6,673 bases of DNA from Lawsonibacter sp. (GTDB lineage: Bacteria; Bacillota; Clostridia; Oscillospirales; Oscillospiraceae), in the NCBI GenBank assembly GCA_022798155.1, contig JAAWLY010000119.1, forward strand, positions 1 to 6,673. The letters are read 5' to 3'. Shown here piece after piece: positions 6,494 to 6,673 of the stretch. The notes under the pieces were generated by a model, which searched no databases, was not told the origin of the DNA, and saw only the letters and a list, made by a program, of their open reading frames with translations. How positions within the stretch are numbered: the stretch's first letter is position 1; each line of letters starts with the position of its first letter. The translations under genes were made by a program, and so were the position numbers.

Positions 6494-6673
6494 TCAGCCC
6501 AGCCCGTTCAGGCTGGTAAACAGCTTGTCGGCGTCGGCGGAGGCCACCAGTTTGTCGGTGTCCTCGTCGGTAGAGGCGATGGCCACGATGCGGCCCAGCA
6601 CCTCCAGGTGCTCCTCGCCCTTGGCGGCGATGCCCACCACCAGCTTGACCTTGTCGCCGTTCCAGTCGATGCC
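6494..6673 (-). CDS. PTS EIIA component, mannitol/fructose family (C-terminal part only)
   Basis: The last 59 residues of a gene that continues beyond the window end at a TGA (6496-6494). The fragment opens GIDWNGDKVKLVVGIAAKG and continues EEHLEVLGRI. The GIAAKG..EHLE signature is typical of the cytoplasmic EIIA(Mtl/Fru) domain, which passes phosphate from HPr to EIIB during sugar uptake. The IDW.G lead-in favours the mannitol type (MtlF). The phospho-accepting histidine lies upstream, outside the window, so activity cannot be judged. Whether it is a stand-alone EIIA or the end of a multidomain protein or MtlR-type regulator is also unseen. A terminator follows 20 nt after the stop, making this the last gene of its operon. 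Confidence 0.8.
   Translation of the reverse strand, partial: GIDWNGDKVKLVVGIAAKGEEHLEVLGRIVAIASTDEDTDKLVASADADKLFTSLNGLG

Overview
The window looks like chromosomal DNA of a high-GC Gram-positive anaerobe of the gut Clostridia type (Oscillospiraceae-like, for example Flavonifractor or Oscillibacter relatives). This is inferred from the SLH plus InlB-type repeat surface protein, the strong GGAGG ribosome sites, the consensus sigma-A promoters and the GC-rich coding DNA. No marker gene fixes the taxon. Every gene I can support lies on the minus strand, so transcription runs from position 6673 towards 1.

In transcription order: (1) 6673-6494 holds the C-terminal end of a PTS EIIA protein of the mannitol/fructose family, closed by a strong rho-independent terminator at 6440-6474. 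(2) A promoter at 6397-6425 drives a two-gene unit: a LacI-family regulator (6363-5335) and, 2 nt later, a YfcC-family membrane transporter (5332-3977). No sugar-degrading enzyme sits beside the regulator, so substrate and effector are unknown. (3) A 198-nt intergenic region carries a perfect TTGACA-N17-TATAAT promoter and a leader of about 130 nt with a bulged 13-bp hairpin. It leads to an O-antigen ligase/polymerase family (Wzy_C) membrane protein that most likely starts at a TTG codon at 3778 and ends at 2453. (4) Twelve nt downstream begins a secreted 778-residue surface protein (2440-104). It has a signal peptide, several InlB B-type repeats, a tyrosine-rich linker and a C-terminal, partly degenerate SLH region. 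(5) Positions 1-103 hold no confident gene, only a possible gene fragment.

The most interesting unit is the last pair: a glycan ligase-type enzyme co-transcribed with an SLH surface protein that has a Tyr/Ser/Pro linker. By analogy with S-layer glycoprotein systems, the enzyme could transfer glycan to the partner protein or assemble the wall polymer that it binds. This is a hypothesis; nothing in the sequence proves it. The surface protein gene also shows a sharp internal change in base composition, with its 5' third much poorer in GC, which suggests a mosaic origin.
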